64,000 nucleotides of DNA from Basidiobolus meristosporus CBS 931.73 (taxonomy: Eukaryota > Basidiobolomycota > Basidiobolomycetes > Basidiobolales > Basidiobolaceae), in assembly GCA_002104905.1 (NCBI GenBank), contig MCFE01000174.1, positions 62,001 through 126,000 on the forward strand. Reading direction: 5' to 3'. Made by a program: the position numbers and the translations under genes. Shown piece by piece: positions 22,954 to 33,779 of the stretch (its first letter is position 1; every line of letters starts with the position of its first letter). The notes below the pieces were generated by a model that was given only the letters and a program-made list of their open reading frames with translations, was not told where the DNA came from and ran no database searches.

Positions 22954-23321
22954 TGCTGCAGTATTGGACTATTTGGTATCATTCAGAAGCTAAAAACTTA
23001 CTTAGCAATTCTAGACTAGTCTTGTTCACTGTAGGACATATTTGCAGCCCCAGCTTTGCCAGTTTCTTCATATCTATGATCCTATGATTATTCCCCTAAA
23101 ATGAAGTTCAAATTATCACTTTACCAAACCTTATATTCTAACCCTGAAACTGTTACAGAATGCTCCTGAATATTGAGAAACCCTCCCTACTTAGTGTTGC
23201 AGCTGCATTACTTCTACAAAGGTATAAATACTGAGCTTCTTTATGAATAAACAACAGTTCAACTATTATCACTATTTCTTGAAAAGTTCCTTATATCCAA
23301 ATCACTTCTTAAATTGCAACA
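22954..23321 (+). repeat. Chimeric third LTR of the copia array
   Basis: The first part, to about 23165, is C-type, with GCCCCAGCTTTGCCAGTTTC and AAAATGAAGTTCAAATTATC as in the C fragments. The rest is B-type, with GAGAAACCCTCCCTACTTAGTGTTGCAG and the B-type end. The total is 368 bp, so the switch is a clean exchange. This fits gene conversion or template switching between subfamilies. Confidence 0.75.
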
Positions 23322-23457
23322 CTAACTTAGTGTTAGAGCTGTAATGCTTCTACAAAGGTATAAATACTGATCCTCTCTATTAATAAACCACGGTTCAACT
23401 GTTATCACTTTATCTTGATAAGTTCCTTATATCCAAGTCACTTCTTAAGTTGCAACA
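23322..23457 (+). repeat. Right end of the truncated C LTR
   Basis: 136 bp matching the last third of a C-type LTR, ending TTGCAACA and followed by AACAC. It completes the LTR whose left piece is at 15384-15505. Confidence 0.7.
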
Positions 23458-23462
23458 AACAC

Positions 23463-24870
23463 ATCATTCAGGAACAGATATGAGCATTACAAGTACTTAG
23501 TCATGAATTTTAGTTTTACCAATGCCCCTGCAGCATTCATGACCGTCATGCAAACAGTCTTTGATGAGTACTTTGACAAGCTTGCAGTAATATACCTAGA
23601 CAATATATTCATATACAGCAAGACAGAAGAGGGATGCTTGGTGCATATTGAAAAGGTCTTGAAGAAGCAAAGAGACAACAAGCTTTATGGCAAGCTAGTA
23701 AAGTGTGAATACCTGTAAGAGCATGTTTAACATCTGGGACACACAGTGATTAGCACAGAAGTTACCTTGGACCCAAGAAAGCTGAGGTTGTTGAGAATTT
23801 GAAGCAGCTCTATAGGATATCAGGTCCCAGATCATTCCTTTGAATGGTCTCCTATTATTGGAGATTTATCAAGTCCTTTGCAAGTATTGCAGCCCCTTTA
23901 ACTAATATTCACAAGAAAGTCAACACCTTAAGGTGGTCCATAGCCTGGGAGACTGCCTTATAGATGCTCAAGCATGAACTTGCTAAGCTGCCAGGCTTAA
24001 AAATCCCAGACTTTACAAAAGAGTTTACTCTGTGCACAATGGATATGGACATCTTGAAATTGAAGGAATTAATAACCTTGTCAAAGTCACAGCATGGTGA
24101 CCCAGAATCCAACAACATATTGAGAAGCTAGTAAAACATGCACAAGCTGCCAAATTAGACAAGGTTATGAACTTGAAGAAGGCTCAGAACTCACCTTCTA
24201 TATGACAAAAGAATTCTTATGCTAAATGAACTCAAACTCAGGAAAACTATTGTAGTTGAATATAGTACCTGCCAAGATCATTATTAACTCAGGAGCATCG
24301 TACAAGTACATGGCAGAGCACCTTGTCCTGAAAGCTGGAATTAACTTGGAGCCTACAAAACAAATTTCAATCAAGAGCCAGAGTATGGTGGCCCTGAATG
24401 TAACAAGATATTGAGAAGTTAGTGAAAACACACCTAAATTGCCAAATTAACTAAGGCCTACTTCAGAGAATTGCTGAGCTCCTTCCCTTGGAGCTGCTGA
24501 GACCATGGAATAACTTTTTTGGATGACTGCCAACCACCAGAAAATACAGCTGTTGTATTCCAGTAGCAGTTGACCATGCCACCAATGGCCAGTGGCTAAA
24601 GCTATATATGTAGCTGGTGTGTAAGAAGTTCCAAGTTTTATCTACCAAGAGATCCTTATGAAGTGGGGATGCCCTGTGGAGATTTTATATGATGGAGGAG
24701 CAAACTGTGTGACAAAGAAATTGAAAGCTTACATGGAAATGTAGCAGGTCAGACACTTCCAAACCTTGGTATATCATCCTAGAATCAATGCAGTCACAAA
24801 GCAATTTAATGGATTAATGGGAATAATGCTGACTAAGTATGCAAATGGAGTTGTCAGCAGATGGGAAAGT
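23463..24870 (+). pseudogene. Ty3/gypsy relic G2, right part, rearranged
   Basis: Starts with RT sequence continuing from 14570: a YLVMNFSFTNAPAAF block, then IYLDN (catalytic YLDD decayed) and the thumb to about 24000. It then jumps back to a Gag-protease segment (about 24060-24400, with an INSGAS protease trace) and forward to an integrase C-terminal segment (24460-24890) containing YHPRINAVTKQFNG, the counterpart of the usual YHPQTNG block. Many stops. Confidence 0.7.
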
Positions 24871-25440
24871 ACCCGCATTTCACACCTAGCTTATGCTTCT
24901 GCCATGTTTTTGAAGTGTTTAAACATCTCTAAAGCCTTATCCATTACTTTAAGGAAGTACTCCCTTGTAAATCTTGTCTTGTGATCCACAAACTTTTTAA
25001 AGTACTTCTTAGCTCCAAATGACAGTGTTCTCATGGCCTCACATATGTCTGAGTGTACAACAGTCAATATATTGGTGGTGTTGATGCCTTCTAAGCCCCT
25101 GAAATGTTGCCTAGCTTGTTTGCCATATGAACATTCCAAATAGACACTCAGGTTGATTGGAATTGAGTAATTTAGCCCTAAGACAAGCTGGTTCTTCACC
25201 AACTGGCTCATTTTATGTTCCTCAATGTGCCCTAGCCTCCTATGTCTTTTCTTGCAGTTGGTTTCATCAGTTTGAGCAATGTGGGCATACCCAGGTACAA
25301 TGATCTTGCACTGTAACTTGTAAATACTGTGATCTCTGATTCCCAAAGCTAATATTTATCTGTTTTCACACAATATTGAGCAGCTCAACTTGGTAAAGCC
25401 AAATTTCCATCCCTGAGCAGGCATATATATTTGAGAACTG
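24871..25440 (-). pseudogene. Copia family-1 integrase fragment in antisense
   Basis: On the minus strand 151 codons (25346-24891) match the pre-integrase and integrase start of copia A: ALGIRDHSIYKLQ upstream, the HRRLGH zinc-binding pair, a YGKQARQHF block and HSDIC. It carries no LTR and lies between two gypsy segments read in the opposite direction. Fragment of an old insertion. Confidence 0.75.
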
Positions 25441-26817
25441 CAAGTTTGACCTTGTACTCGGGATAGCCTGGCTATTTTACCCTTATACATCATTCAACTG
25501 GAGAACCAATGCTACTCAGATCCAGAAGGACAAGAAGACCTATAAGCTATTACCTGCCAGACTGGATTTTAATTAGGTCAATTCCAGTGTGTGTGAAGCA
25601 AGTGAACTTAGCAAGGTACAGTTCTGTAGAGTACTAAGAAAACACACCAGATGTTTCTCATGGCAGTAATAAAAGAGGATTCCTCTACTTCAGTACCCCA
25701 GAAGGTCCTGACTCTTTTGAAGGAAAATTCAGACGTATTTCCAGATGAGCTTGTAAGCCTACCACCAGTCAGAGATGTGAATTATGCCATTGACACAGGA
25801 GATAGCCCTCCAGTAAGTAAGACACCTTACAGAATGAGTCCACTGAAGTTGAAAGAGAAGAAGAGACAAATAGATCAGTTACTGGAGCAAGGACATATCA
25901 GAACCAGCAAGTCACCTTGGGGAGCACCAGTACTTTTTGTGAAGAAGAAGGATTGAGCACTTAGGATGTGCATTGACTACAGGGCCCTCAACTCAATTAC
26001 TGTGAAGAGTAAGCACCCCATACCTTGGATTGCTGAGCTTTTGGACCAACTCAATGGAGCCCCTATTTTCAGCAAGATTGACCTCATATTAGGATACAAC
26101 CAGATTAGGGTAAAGCCAGAAGAAATCCCTAAGACAGCATTTAGGACCAGATATGGACATTTCATGTACTTAGTCATGAGTTTGGCCTCACCAATGCTCC
26201 TGCCACACTCATGACTCAGATGCAGACTGTCTTCCACAAGTACTTAGACAAATTTGTGATATATACCTAGATGACATATTGATATACAGCAAGACAGAAG
26301 AGGATTATATGGTGCACATTGAAAAGGTCTTAAAGAGGCTCATAGAGAACAAATTTTATAGGAAGCTAGCCAAGTGTGAATTCTTTAAGGAGCACGTTGA
26401 ATATCTGGGACATATAGAGACTAGCTCAGGAGTAACCTCAGACCCTAAGAAGGTTGTCGTCATCAAGAATTTGAAGCAGCCCCATTGCATATCAGAGCTC
26501 AGATCATTCCTTGGAATGGCTTCCTATTATAGGAGATTTGTCAAGTCCTTTGCAAGTATTGCATCCCCTTTGACTGATATCCTCAAGAAAGACAATACCT
26601 ACAAGTGGGACATAGCTTGTGAGACTGCCTTCCAGATGCTCAAGAATGAACTTGCTAAGTTACCAAGCTTACAAATACATGACTTCAGAAAAGAGTGTAC
26701 TCTGTGTACAGATGCTTGCAATAATACACTGTTTGATGACATGGAGATGCTATATTGAAGGAGTCTAATTCACTGTGAAGACTGATCATGCCTTGTTCAG
26801 CTATATATTAGACTTGT
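25441..26817 (+). pseudogene. Ty3/gypsy relic G4: protease end, RT and RNase H start
   Basis: Contains the protease C-terminal block LGIAWL, a linker with LPPVRDVNYAID and RMSPLKLKEKKRQID, an RT segment with YRALNSITV and [12 protein letters not shown], a frameshift before the catalytic region, then CEFFKEHVEYLGH and LGMASYYRRFV. It ends in a truncated RNase H (KTDHALFSYIL). It gives the best-preserved view of the family also seen in G1 and G2. Confidence 0.8.
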
Positions 26818-27390
26818 TCTATTGTACTGTGCCAGGGTACGTGGCGCAATCCACGGTTGTAAAGAACAATTGGGCGCAATATTATAGCTACCAGAAGGCA
26901 GGATTGTTCTTGGACAATTTTGCACTATGCCGGACAATCTTGCACACTATGGCACAATTGGACACAATGAGGTTGGCACGGATGATTGCGCCAACTTGTA
27001 ATATTTGCATCACATGCGCAATTGGATACCACTATTATGGCAGGTAAAATCCGGTATTTGGATATGTTTCTTTGATGTAAATGGAAATAAATGTATATCA
27101 CACCATAAAATACACTGATACTTACCATTTTGGTTACCCTCACTCCAATTGGACGGTATCCCAGTGGTTAATTGGTCCAAAAGTATCCTGAAGCTGGCAG
27201 CCCCCAATTGGCTCATTGACTACTAAAAAAGCTACCTGATTTGCCATCAAATATCCCATTTTGCCCATTGAGCAAGTAAATCCCTGATCTTAGTGATTGG
27301 ACAAGGTGTCATAGCTAGCACCCAAGCAATTGTGTAGGTGCAAAGCAGATCCAATAGCTGCACTGGTATTACAGATGACATATATATATA
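26818..27390. other. Non-coding stretch with clustered GCGCAAT/CAATTGG motifs
   Basis: Within 26835-27025 there are repeated GGCGCAAT, GCACAATTGG, GGACAATnTTGCAC and TGCGCAATTGG motifs on both strands. After this, the segment to 27390 has several CCAATTG boxes and a run of ATATATATAT near 27380. No coding region. It may be the regulatory end (LTR or terminal region) of the unidentified element to its right. Confidence 0.4.
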
Positions 27391-27690
27391 TCAGAATGCT
27401 GAGGTGAGCCTAAAGGCGTCACAAACTCACCTGACTCAGTTTGCACAAGGTGACAAAGACGGCCAGGTGCCAATATAGAAGTATCAACTGGCCTGCAAGA
27501 TAATGTTGGTACAGTAGTGACCAATGAATGGTCAAATATGACTTGGGTGGCAAATACTGGCCGTGATCCTTGTAATACTTCCTATGCTGTCTATGTGCTT
27601 CATGGCTGAGAGGCTTGCCACAGTAGCCACATGGTCTTTTTTCTCTTCTCTTATGGCGTTGAGTCAAAGTAGTCTTGTTCATGGGGCAAA
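27391..27690 (-). repeat. Zinc-finger-like module Z, copy 1
   Basis: An 87-codon minus-strand frame (27682-27419) begins MNKTTLTQRHKRREKRP and contains CGYCGKPLSHEAHRQHRKYY, a C-x2-C-x5-H-x5-H arrangement that could bind zinc. The reading continues as an aromatic-rich tail ending in LCKLSQVSL. Two other copies (31590-31865 plus, 40637-40815 minus) share the CYC-KPLSHE core and, for copy 2, the tail. I do not recognise the family; a DNA-binding N-terminus of a transposase is one possibility. Confidence 0.5.
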
Positions 27691-27902
27691 CAGTTTCACC
27701 TTCAACAATGTAACGCTATTATATCACTTTTTGGCTGATACTCACATGAACTTACAACAGTCTTGTATTTGAAACATTGCACCTACATGAATGTAAGATT
27801 CAATGATGACCTGCCATACCAAGTGTTATAAATAAAGTTGTGGCACCACATACACACGTACATGTAACAATATTTCCCCTTTGGTTAGACTCACTTCCAT
27901 AT

Positions 27903-29974
27903 ATATGCCGCCAAAAAATAAAGCAAAGTTGTCTGGCTCTCAACCAAACCCCACCGCTGATGGCCACAGAAGAATGGTTGCACAACAGCTTGCTTTGACA
28001 TTCAGTGCAACAAGTGGGGCTACATCCAAAAAAAGGCCCTGTGGACAGTGTGCCCATTGAAGGTAATAATGCGGACTCCTCAGGCTCTCAGTCAAGTAGG
28101 CAATTGAGAACCTCTGCAGAGCCACAAGCTGACTGTTATGCTCAGGCAGATGAGGATGTAGCAAACGCAGTACCCTCTGTTGAAGATCAGCAAGTGGCCA
28201 TGGTAACATCACTGCCACCCATATTAGCAAGTATGTTGTCAGCTCATACCAAAGCATTAATGAAGCAATTAGGTGCAGTGGCTGATAGGATAGATGCATA
28301 GGCCCAGAGAAATCAGGAAGTAGTCCAGAAACAGAATGAGCAGATAATACATGTAGAGCAATCAGTATCCCAGGTAGAGAAAGCAGTATCTTTGCTGCAA
28401 AGAAAGAGTTCAAGTAGCTCAATGTCACAGCCAAGAATTGAGCCATTTCCTGATGTAACAGCAGAGGAACACCATACAGTCTCTGAAGCACTACAACAGT
28501 GCCTAAAGATAAAGCCCACAGAAAAACCTATCACAGCATGGGAGGGAGACAATGTGGTGTTTATACCAAAGCCTCAAAGTCAACAGACATTGAAGATCCA
28601 TAAAGCTGTTGAGTGAAATAATGAAGAGTGGGCCAATATACAAGAGGCTGTCAGAAGTCTAGCACGCCATCACCTTAAGGCTGGCATACCATGGGACCAT
28701 CAGGAACTCAAGGCCAAGCAGAATGCACTTGACTTGTTCCATGAGCTTTATCTGGGACTCAAATGGGCAAACTGATTTTGGGTCAGCATTGGTATGCTAA
28801 GAAAGTATCTTAAGAATAGCAGAAACTATCAAAGGCAGAAGAACAAGGGTGCCATGGCTAAAAACCAGCAGCTTTCTCAAGAGCCTGTTACAAGCAGGGC
28901 CAAAAGCTCCAGAGAAGTGTCAAAGAGACATCAGGCAGCAGGAAGAGTGCCAATTAAGGACAAGCAGGCAGACATGGATGCACCAGCGCAACATTTATCA
29001 AGGAAAAGCGTAGTACCACTCAAGAAGCACCCAGTCAAAGTAGCAGTGAAGGACCTGGCAGTGATAAAAACCAGCTGCTTTTACAGGAGCCTGTCACAAC
29101 TACGGTTGAGAGCTCAAGACAAGCTAAAAAGAAACAACAGGTTGCCAGAAGAGTGCCAGCAAGGGACAAGTAGGCCAATGCAAATGTGTCAGAGCAGATT
29201 TTATCCAGGCAAAAATGTAGTTCTTTACAAGAAGCACTCAGACAAAGTAGCAGTGAAAGACCTGGAAGTGATAAAGGAAAAGGTAAAAGGATAAATGTCT
29301 ACTCAAGCCTGAGACAGGGAGGCATGCAAAAAAAGCTGCAGTTCTTGCCAATAAGCACTGGAAGCCAGGAACAGACTGAATCCCATCAAAGCCAAGAAGA
29401 ATTACCGACAAGAAAATTGCTGTTTTCACAAGAGTTGGAAGCATAGCCAGTTGAGCTACACTCCAGCAAGGTAGATGAGTTTGCTGAAAAAGGCAATTCA
29501 TCTACCACAGCCTCCACTGCCTCCATTGTTGACAAAGTGGAGATCCCACTGACAGACAAGGCTACAATGTCAAGAGCTCAAAAGACTATCACAATGCCTT
29601 CAGTGGAGTTTTGGAACATTAATAGGCACACCAAGAGGTTGCAGCACTTCTTCAAGAGCAGTGCTCAAGAAAATGCACTGGAATATTGCAAGGATTTATT
29701 GCAAAGACTGGCAGATGAGGAGCTAGACCTTGCAGTGCTGGCTGAAGACCAGGATGTGTGGGAACCAGTGAATCAACAGTGGCATAAAGCCATTGGGTTC
29801 CCGCCAAAGTTACGGAACCAGAGTGTTACAGCAGAAATACTTACTGAGTGGTGGATTTTAATGGAGTTACTTGTAGAGTGTAGGGTTGGGCTTAATGTTA
29901 GTGTAGGGTATAGAGACTTGTATAGGTCAATACAATTGGCAATTGAGGTACAACTGAAGTTTCAACAGAAATAA
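27903..29974 (+). pseudogene. Unidentified gene relic with coiled-coil-like segment
   Basis: An apparent start at 27903 (MPPKNKAKLSGSQPN) leads to open pieces at 28005-28301, 28392-28616, 28794-29294, 29186-29446 and 29537-29974, separated by single stops or frame changes. The predicted product is rich in Ser, Gln and Lys. A heptad-like segment (AQRNQEVVQKQNEQI) lies near 28310, and a lysine/arginine-rich middle contains a tandem duplication. The C-terminal 145 residues are helical with a Trp-rich end (NQQWHKAIGFPPKL). Part of the C-terminal region recurs at 30300-30715. No known domain recognised. Probably a Gag-like or accessory protein of an element. Confidence 0.45.
28859..29274 (+). repeat. 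Imperfect tandem duplication of about 207 bp
   Basis: Units at about 28859-29064 and 29067-29274 both start AAAACCAGC and share GAGCCTGT, AGAGTGCCA, GAAGCAC and AAAGTAGCAGTGAA. Each ends CTGGNAGTGATAAA. The repeat lies inside the unidentified gene relic and shifts frame between the units. Confidence 0.65.
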
Positions 29975-30299
29975 ATCAATTTGTATGCATGAAAAGTAAG
30001 AGAAACGGTTGAGTCAGGAAGTAAGGGGTGTGAAAAAGAGGCAATAGCCAATCAATTCACACAAATGTATGAGGCAATAGAGTGTCTGGGATCAGAAAGT
30101 GAGCAAATTGGCAGGGAACCAATCAAAAGCCACTTATACATTGTTGTGATGAAAAATTTTGAAGAAGTTTTTTGTGAAATCTGAGGTACAATTATTTTTC
30201 AACAGTCTCTGGACGGTGTCCTGACATGATCAGTACCTCTCAGTCACAGGACATTAACTTTGCGATGGCCTTTTGACAGGATCATCTCAATAATTTCTC

Positions 30300-30715
30300 A
30301 TAGGGAGCTGTTTTCTGAAGAGTTGGAAGCACAGCCAGATGAGCTACACTCTGGTGAGGTAGAAGAGTTTGCAGAGAAAATCAATTTGTCTACCACTGCC
30401 TCCACATCTTCCGTTGTAGAAAATGTGGAGATCCCACTGACAGAAAAAGCAACAATATCAAGAGCACAAAATAATATCACAATGCATTTGGAGGAATATT
30501 AGAACATTGATAGGCACACCAGGAGGTTGCAAGCCTTCTTCAAGAGCAGTGCTTAGGAAAATTCATCCAAATTTTGCAAGTGCCAGCTGAAGACCAGGAT
30601 GTATGGGAACTGGTGAATGAACAGTGGCATAAAGCTGCACAGTTCCCACCAAAGTTGTTGAAAATGGGCAATACATCAGAAATACTTATTGAATGGTGTA
30701 TCTTTAATTTGTGAC
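30300..30715 (+). repeat. Second, decayed copy of the unidentified gene's C-terminal region
   Basis: Homologous to about 29420-29880: both encode a LFSqELEA start, a VEIPLTdKATMSRAQ-like block, an RHTkRLQ-FFKSSA block and a QDvW..N-QWH block. This copy has stops and small deletions. It lies about 0.3 kb downstream of the first, so the region was duplicated in tandem or two related elements are joined here. Confidence 0.6.
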
Positions 30716-30834
30716 AGCTTTGTGAGGGGATCAACACAATTGTTTCTCATAGGGCCCTAGTACAGTTATATCTCAGCATGAGGTCATTCTTGCCAAATTA
30801 GGTGACCCATGAAGTTTCTTTTGGAGGACCTAAC

Positions 30835-31183
30835 TGTTGGGAAAATTTGTAATTCCACCTAAATATTCACCTAACTTAGTCACTTAGATCATTATCTTCA
30901 AATCCTAGAGAACACTGACCAAATTCCTTATTGGGATTTACTTATAATATTTTCACCAAAATACCAAGTACCCAGAACATAAAAATTAAATAAGTCATCC
31001 AAACATCCCCAAACTTTGCACACATGCTCTTGGGACCTTCCTTAGCCTATGCTATGTGTTTGTTATGCCAAGACCTTGTGAAAGTATAAATACTACTTTT
31101 ACATTCAATAAATCATTAAGTAAAAACCATGTAATATACTTGTTCTCATAATCACATCCAATATCTCCAAGACACTTACAACA
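30835..31183 (+). repeat. Solo LTR of copia family 2
   Basis: 349 bp, TGTTGG...ACAACA, aligned with the family-2 LTRs at 35191 and 39100. Flanks are CTAAC (30830-30834) and CTGAC (31184-31188), a target duplication with one mismatch. No primer-binding site or coding region follows. It includes the TATAAATA and CAATAAATCATTAAG elements. Confidence 0.85.
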
Positions 31184-31589
31184 CTGACTAACCAACATAT
31201 CCAATTGCCTTATATTGCCAAATGCTTGACAGATCTTTGACAGTCTTCTTTGAGACCTCCATTGGCATTATAATGCAGAATAGCTGCCTACAGCTCAATC
31301 TCTAAAATACTACCACAGCAATTTATTAAATGGTACTATCTTTTCTACTATGCTTGCACCATTTGTATACTCCACTGTGGAATCACCCCTCTTTATTTGT
31401 TTACCTACTACTACCTTAGGTATTCCAAACACAGTTTGAGTCAAAAAACTATAGCCATATCCTTGCTAAACTCTACATATGCACACACCTGCTGCAATTG
31501 GCACACTTCTATCACCTCAGCTTTACGGCTTTCAGTAACCAGCTGATTGCCCCATGGACAAGACTTCTTTGATACAACCCTTTCAGAGA

Positions 31590-31865
31590 ATGGGAAAATG
31601 ATCATGTGGATATTGTAGCAAGCCTCTCATTCATGAAGCATGCAGATGGCATAGGAAGTATTAAAAGCATGATGGCCAGTGTCTTGCTACACAAGACATC
31701 TTGAGCTTTCATTAGTCACTGCTGATCCAGCATAATCTTTCTGTCCACTTGATACTTTCATAATGGCACCTAGCTGTACTTGTCACCTTGTGCAAACTGA
31801 GTCAGGGTAGTTTGTGACACTTTTAGGCCTACCTTAGCCTTCTGAATACGGCCTGCAAAGTGATA
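31590..31865 (+). repeat. Zinc-finger-like module Z, copy 2
   Basis: Plus-strand copy of the segment on the minus strand at 27391-27690, with homology over about 270 bp. The core reads CGYCSKPLIHEACRWHRKY before a stop, and the tail matches ...TLCKLSQGSL. The relative orientation makes 27.4-31.9 kb look like a region bounded by inverted copies. Confidence 0.6.
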
Positions 31866-32279
31866 ACTCTGAAGAAGAAGGATCATTGATGGATTGTAGG
31901 CCTATCTCTTCTATCAACAGAACCCTACATGAACTGGGCAAGATTGTAATGTGCAATGAGATAACACTGAAGGAAAAAATTTCCAAAGATACTTTATGTT
32001 GCTAAGTGAGCCCAAATATGCATTTATTGGTGATGTAACTTACTATGTGATTGACACAAGTGGAAAACTGGCATGCAGCTGGTAAAATATAACCCAGACA
32101 CTGTCCTGATATCACCTTATGTTAGTATTTGCATGGAATTCACATCAGAAACTGCCATCATTGCAAGGTGTCAAGCTTCTCAGGAATCCACTACAACAGG
32201 AGAAAAATATTTTCCACACTCTGGACATATTTCAGAAATACCCAATCCAAAGCCCTAAGAGCAAGAATTATAAAAAGGA

Positions 32280-32610
32280 TAGTTGAATGGCATTATAAAA
32301 TCAGCAGAATTCCAATTTTCTTAAATCTGACAATTATAATTATTTCATGTTCTAACAGTTGGGCAGAAAAGCAGATATATTTCTGAAGAGGAGACTATGC
32401 CAACCAGAAGTCATGCTAAATTTGGAGATCAGCAGCCAACTACTTCCATCAAAAATTGCACCTGGATATGTGAACAAAAAACAGCAGCTGATTACCAGCA
32501 AATACCATTGCAAAACCAGCCAAGTACCGGCAAAATACTGTTAGAATATCAGCAGAGTACCAGCTGAAATCAGATGAATTACAAGTTTGAGACTCTCATA
32601 GGGAAAGAAG
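32280..32610 (+). repeat. Dispersed repeat family R1, copy 4
   Basis: Shares AGGAGACTATGCCAA, the ATCAAAAATTGCA block, TACCAGC direct repeats and AAATCAGATGAATTACAAGTTTGAGA with the copies at 3481 and 10485. The AATACCAGC-type tandem is more expanded here. Confidence 0.55.
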
Positions 32611-33779
32611 TCTATGCAGTCAAACAAGTAACTAGATGCTACAAAGTACTTCACACAGTATCAATCAAGCAAAAACTTTTCCATTATATATCTGATGGCA
32701 AACATTGCAAACAGCTAAGAAGCAAGGGCTGTGAGTACTAAATGCAGTACCCACTCTTTGCCCAAGAGTTCTCCCCAGAGTCCTACCCAAAGTCCCCCAG
32801 TACCCTCCCTATGATTCCCCCACGCGTCCTCCCTCCTATCCCTGCCCTTATCTAGTTAGAACACTTACCATAATAGGAAGGTGTTCACACCCCTATTTTA
32901 TAACACATTGTCTATTTTCTAAGCCCCCAAGTGATATATATCTACCCAATTGAACCAAGCAAGGGAATGAGGAGATTTGGGACAAAATAAACACAAGTCT
33001 TTATTACCTTACTACCTCCTATTGGAAACTATTCTGAACCAAGTGGTACTGACTTGACCTACAAGCTCTCCCACTCACCAAGTACAGTCAGTAATAACCC
33101 ACAAGGGCCACTTTGAAGGTGTGCATTACCAAGCCTTGCATTAGAACTTGATAGAGTCTCACTAAAGAAGTACTCCGCCAGCTAATCCTGCTGCCTATTG
33201 GTTGTCATCAACCTGAATCTGCTGCCAATTTTACAGTGCCAGTGTAGAAATCTGATGGTAGTCTTACCAATATCTGAGCCTCAATCTCTGTCCAGCCTGG
33301 ATAGCTGCTTGTATTCATTGCTAGATGAACTTTGTATGCTATCCAGTGGGATACCAGCAAATCACTGACATGTTAAGGTGCATATTGTCATTAATATTGG
33401 AGATACCCTAACCCTCAGCAAGACAGCCAGCTTTTCTGGGCACATTGGACAGTATTGCTGTTGGATGGGTGTAAAATAGGGGATTCACTCCATAACTCAC
33501 ACACATTAATATTATCCAAACATCTATTCTGAGATCATCATCTGTCCCACAGAGAGAATGTTCAGAAGCCCACATGCAGTTGCAGCAAGGCAGAAAGCTG
33601 TAAGCTACATGTCAGAATATGGAATTAATCAAGAACAGAAGATATTAAAGATAGAGGGAAATTGTGGGGGTAAAAGCTTTCCACTGAAGGTAGTGCATTT
33701 GTACTCCAATAATATCTCTATACTAAGGACCAAGTTGTACAAGGGGCATATCAAGTGAGCCCTTTATGATACTGGAGAA

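Larger units (their letters stand above)
14571..23457 (+). mobile_element. Composite copia insertion with AACAC target duplication
   Basis: The five bases AACAC lie at 14566-14570 and again at 23458-23462, immediately outside the outermost LTR ends. The gypsy RT reading continues across the two flanks. Inside are an old element C (LTR, gag fragment, truncated LTR) and, inserted in its truncated LTR, a two-unit array: LTR (15506), internal region B, LTR (20193), internal region C', LTR (22954). The array is flanked by CTTAC (15501-15505) and CTAAC (23322-23326), a one-mismatch target duplication. An inverted solo LTR sits inside B. Confidence 0.8.
31184..33779. other. AT-rich stretch without genes
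   Basis: Apart from module Z copy 2 and one R1 repeat (separate entries) I see no coding region or RNA gene. Short ORFs at 32073-32544 and 33558-33758 lack recognisable domains. A CCC-rich patch lies at about 32750-32850. Confidence 0.5.

Noticed and set aside
32073-32544. Short ORFs as small secreted proteins
   Set aside because: No signal peptide, splice support or conserved cysteines, and the ORFs overlap the R1 repeat.
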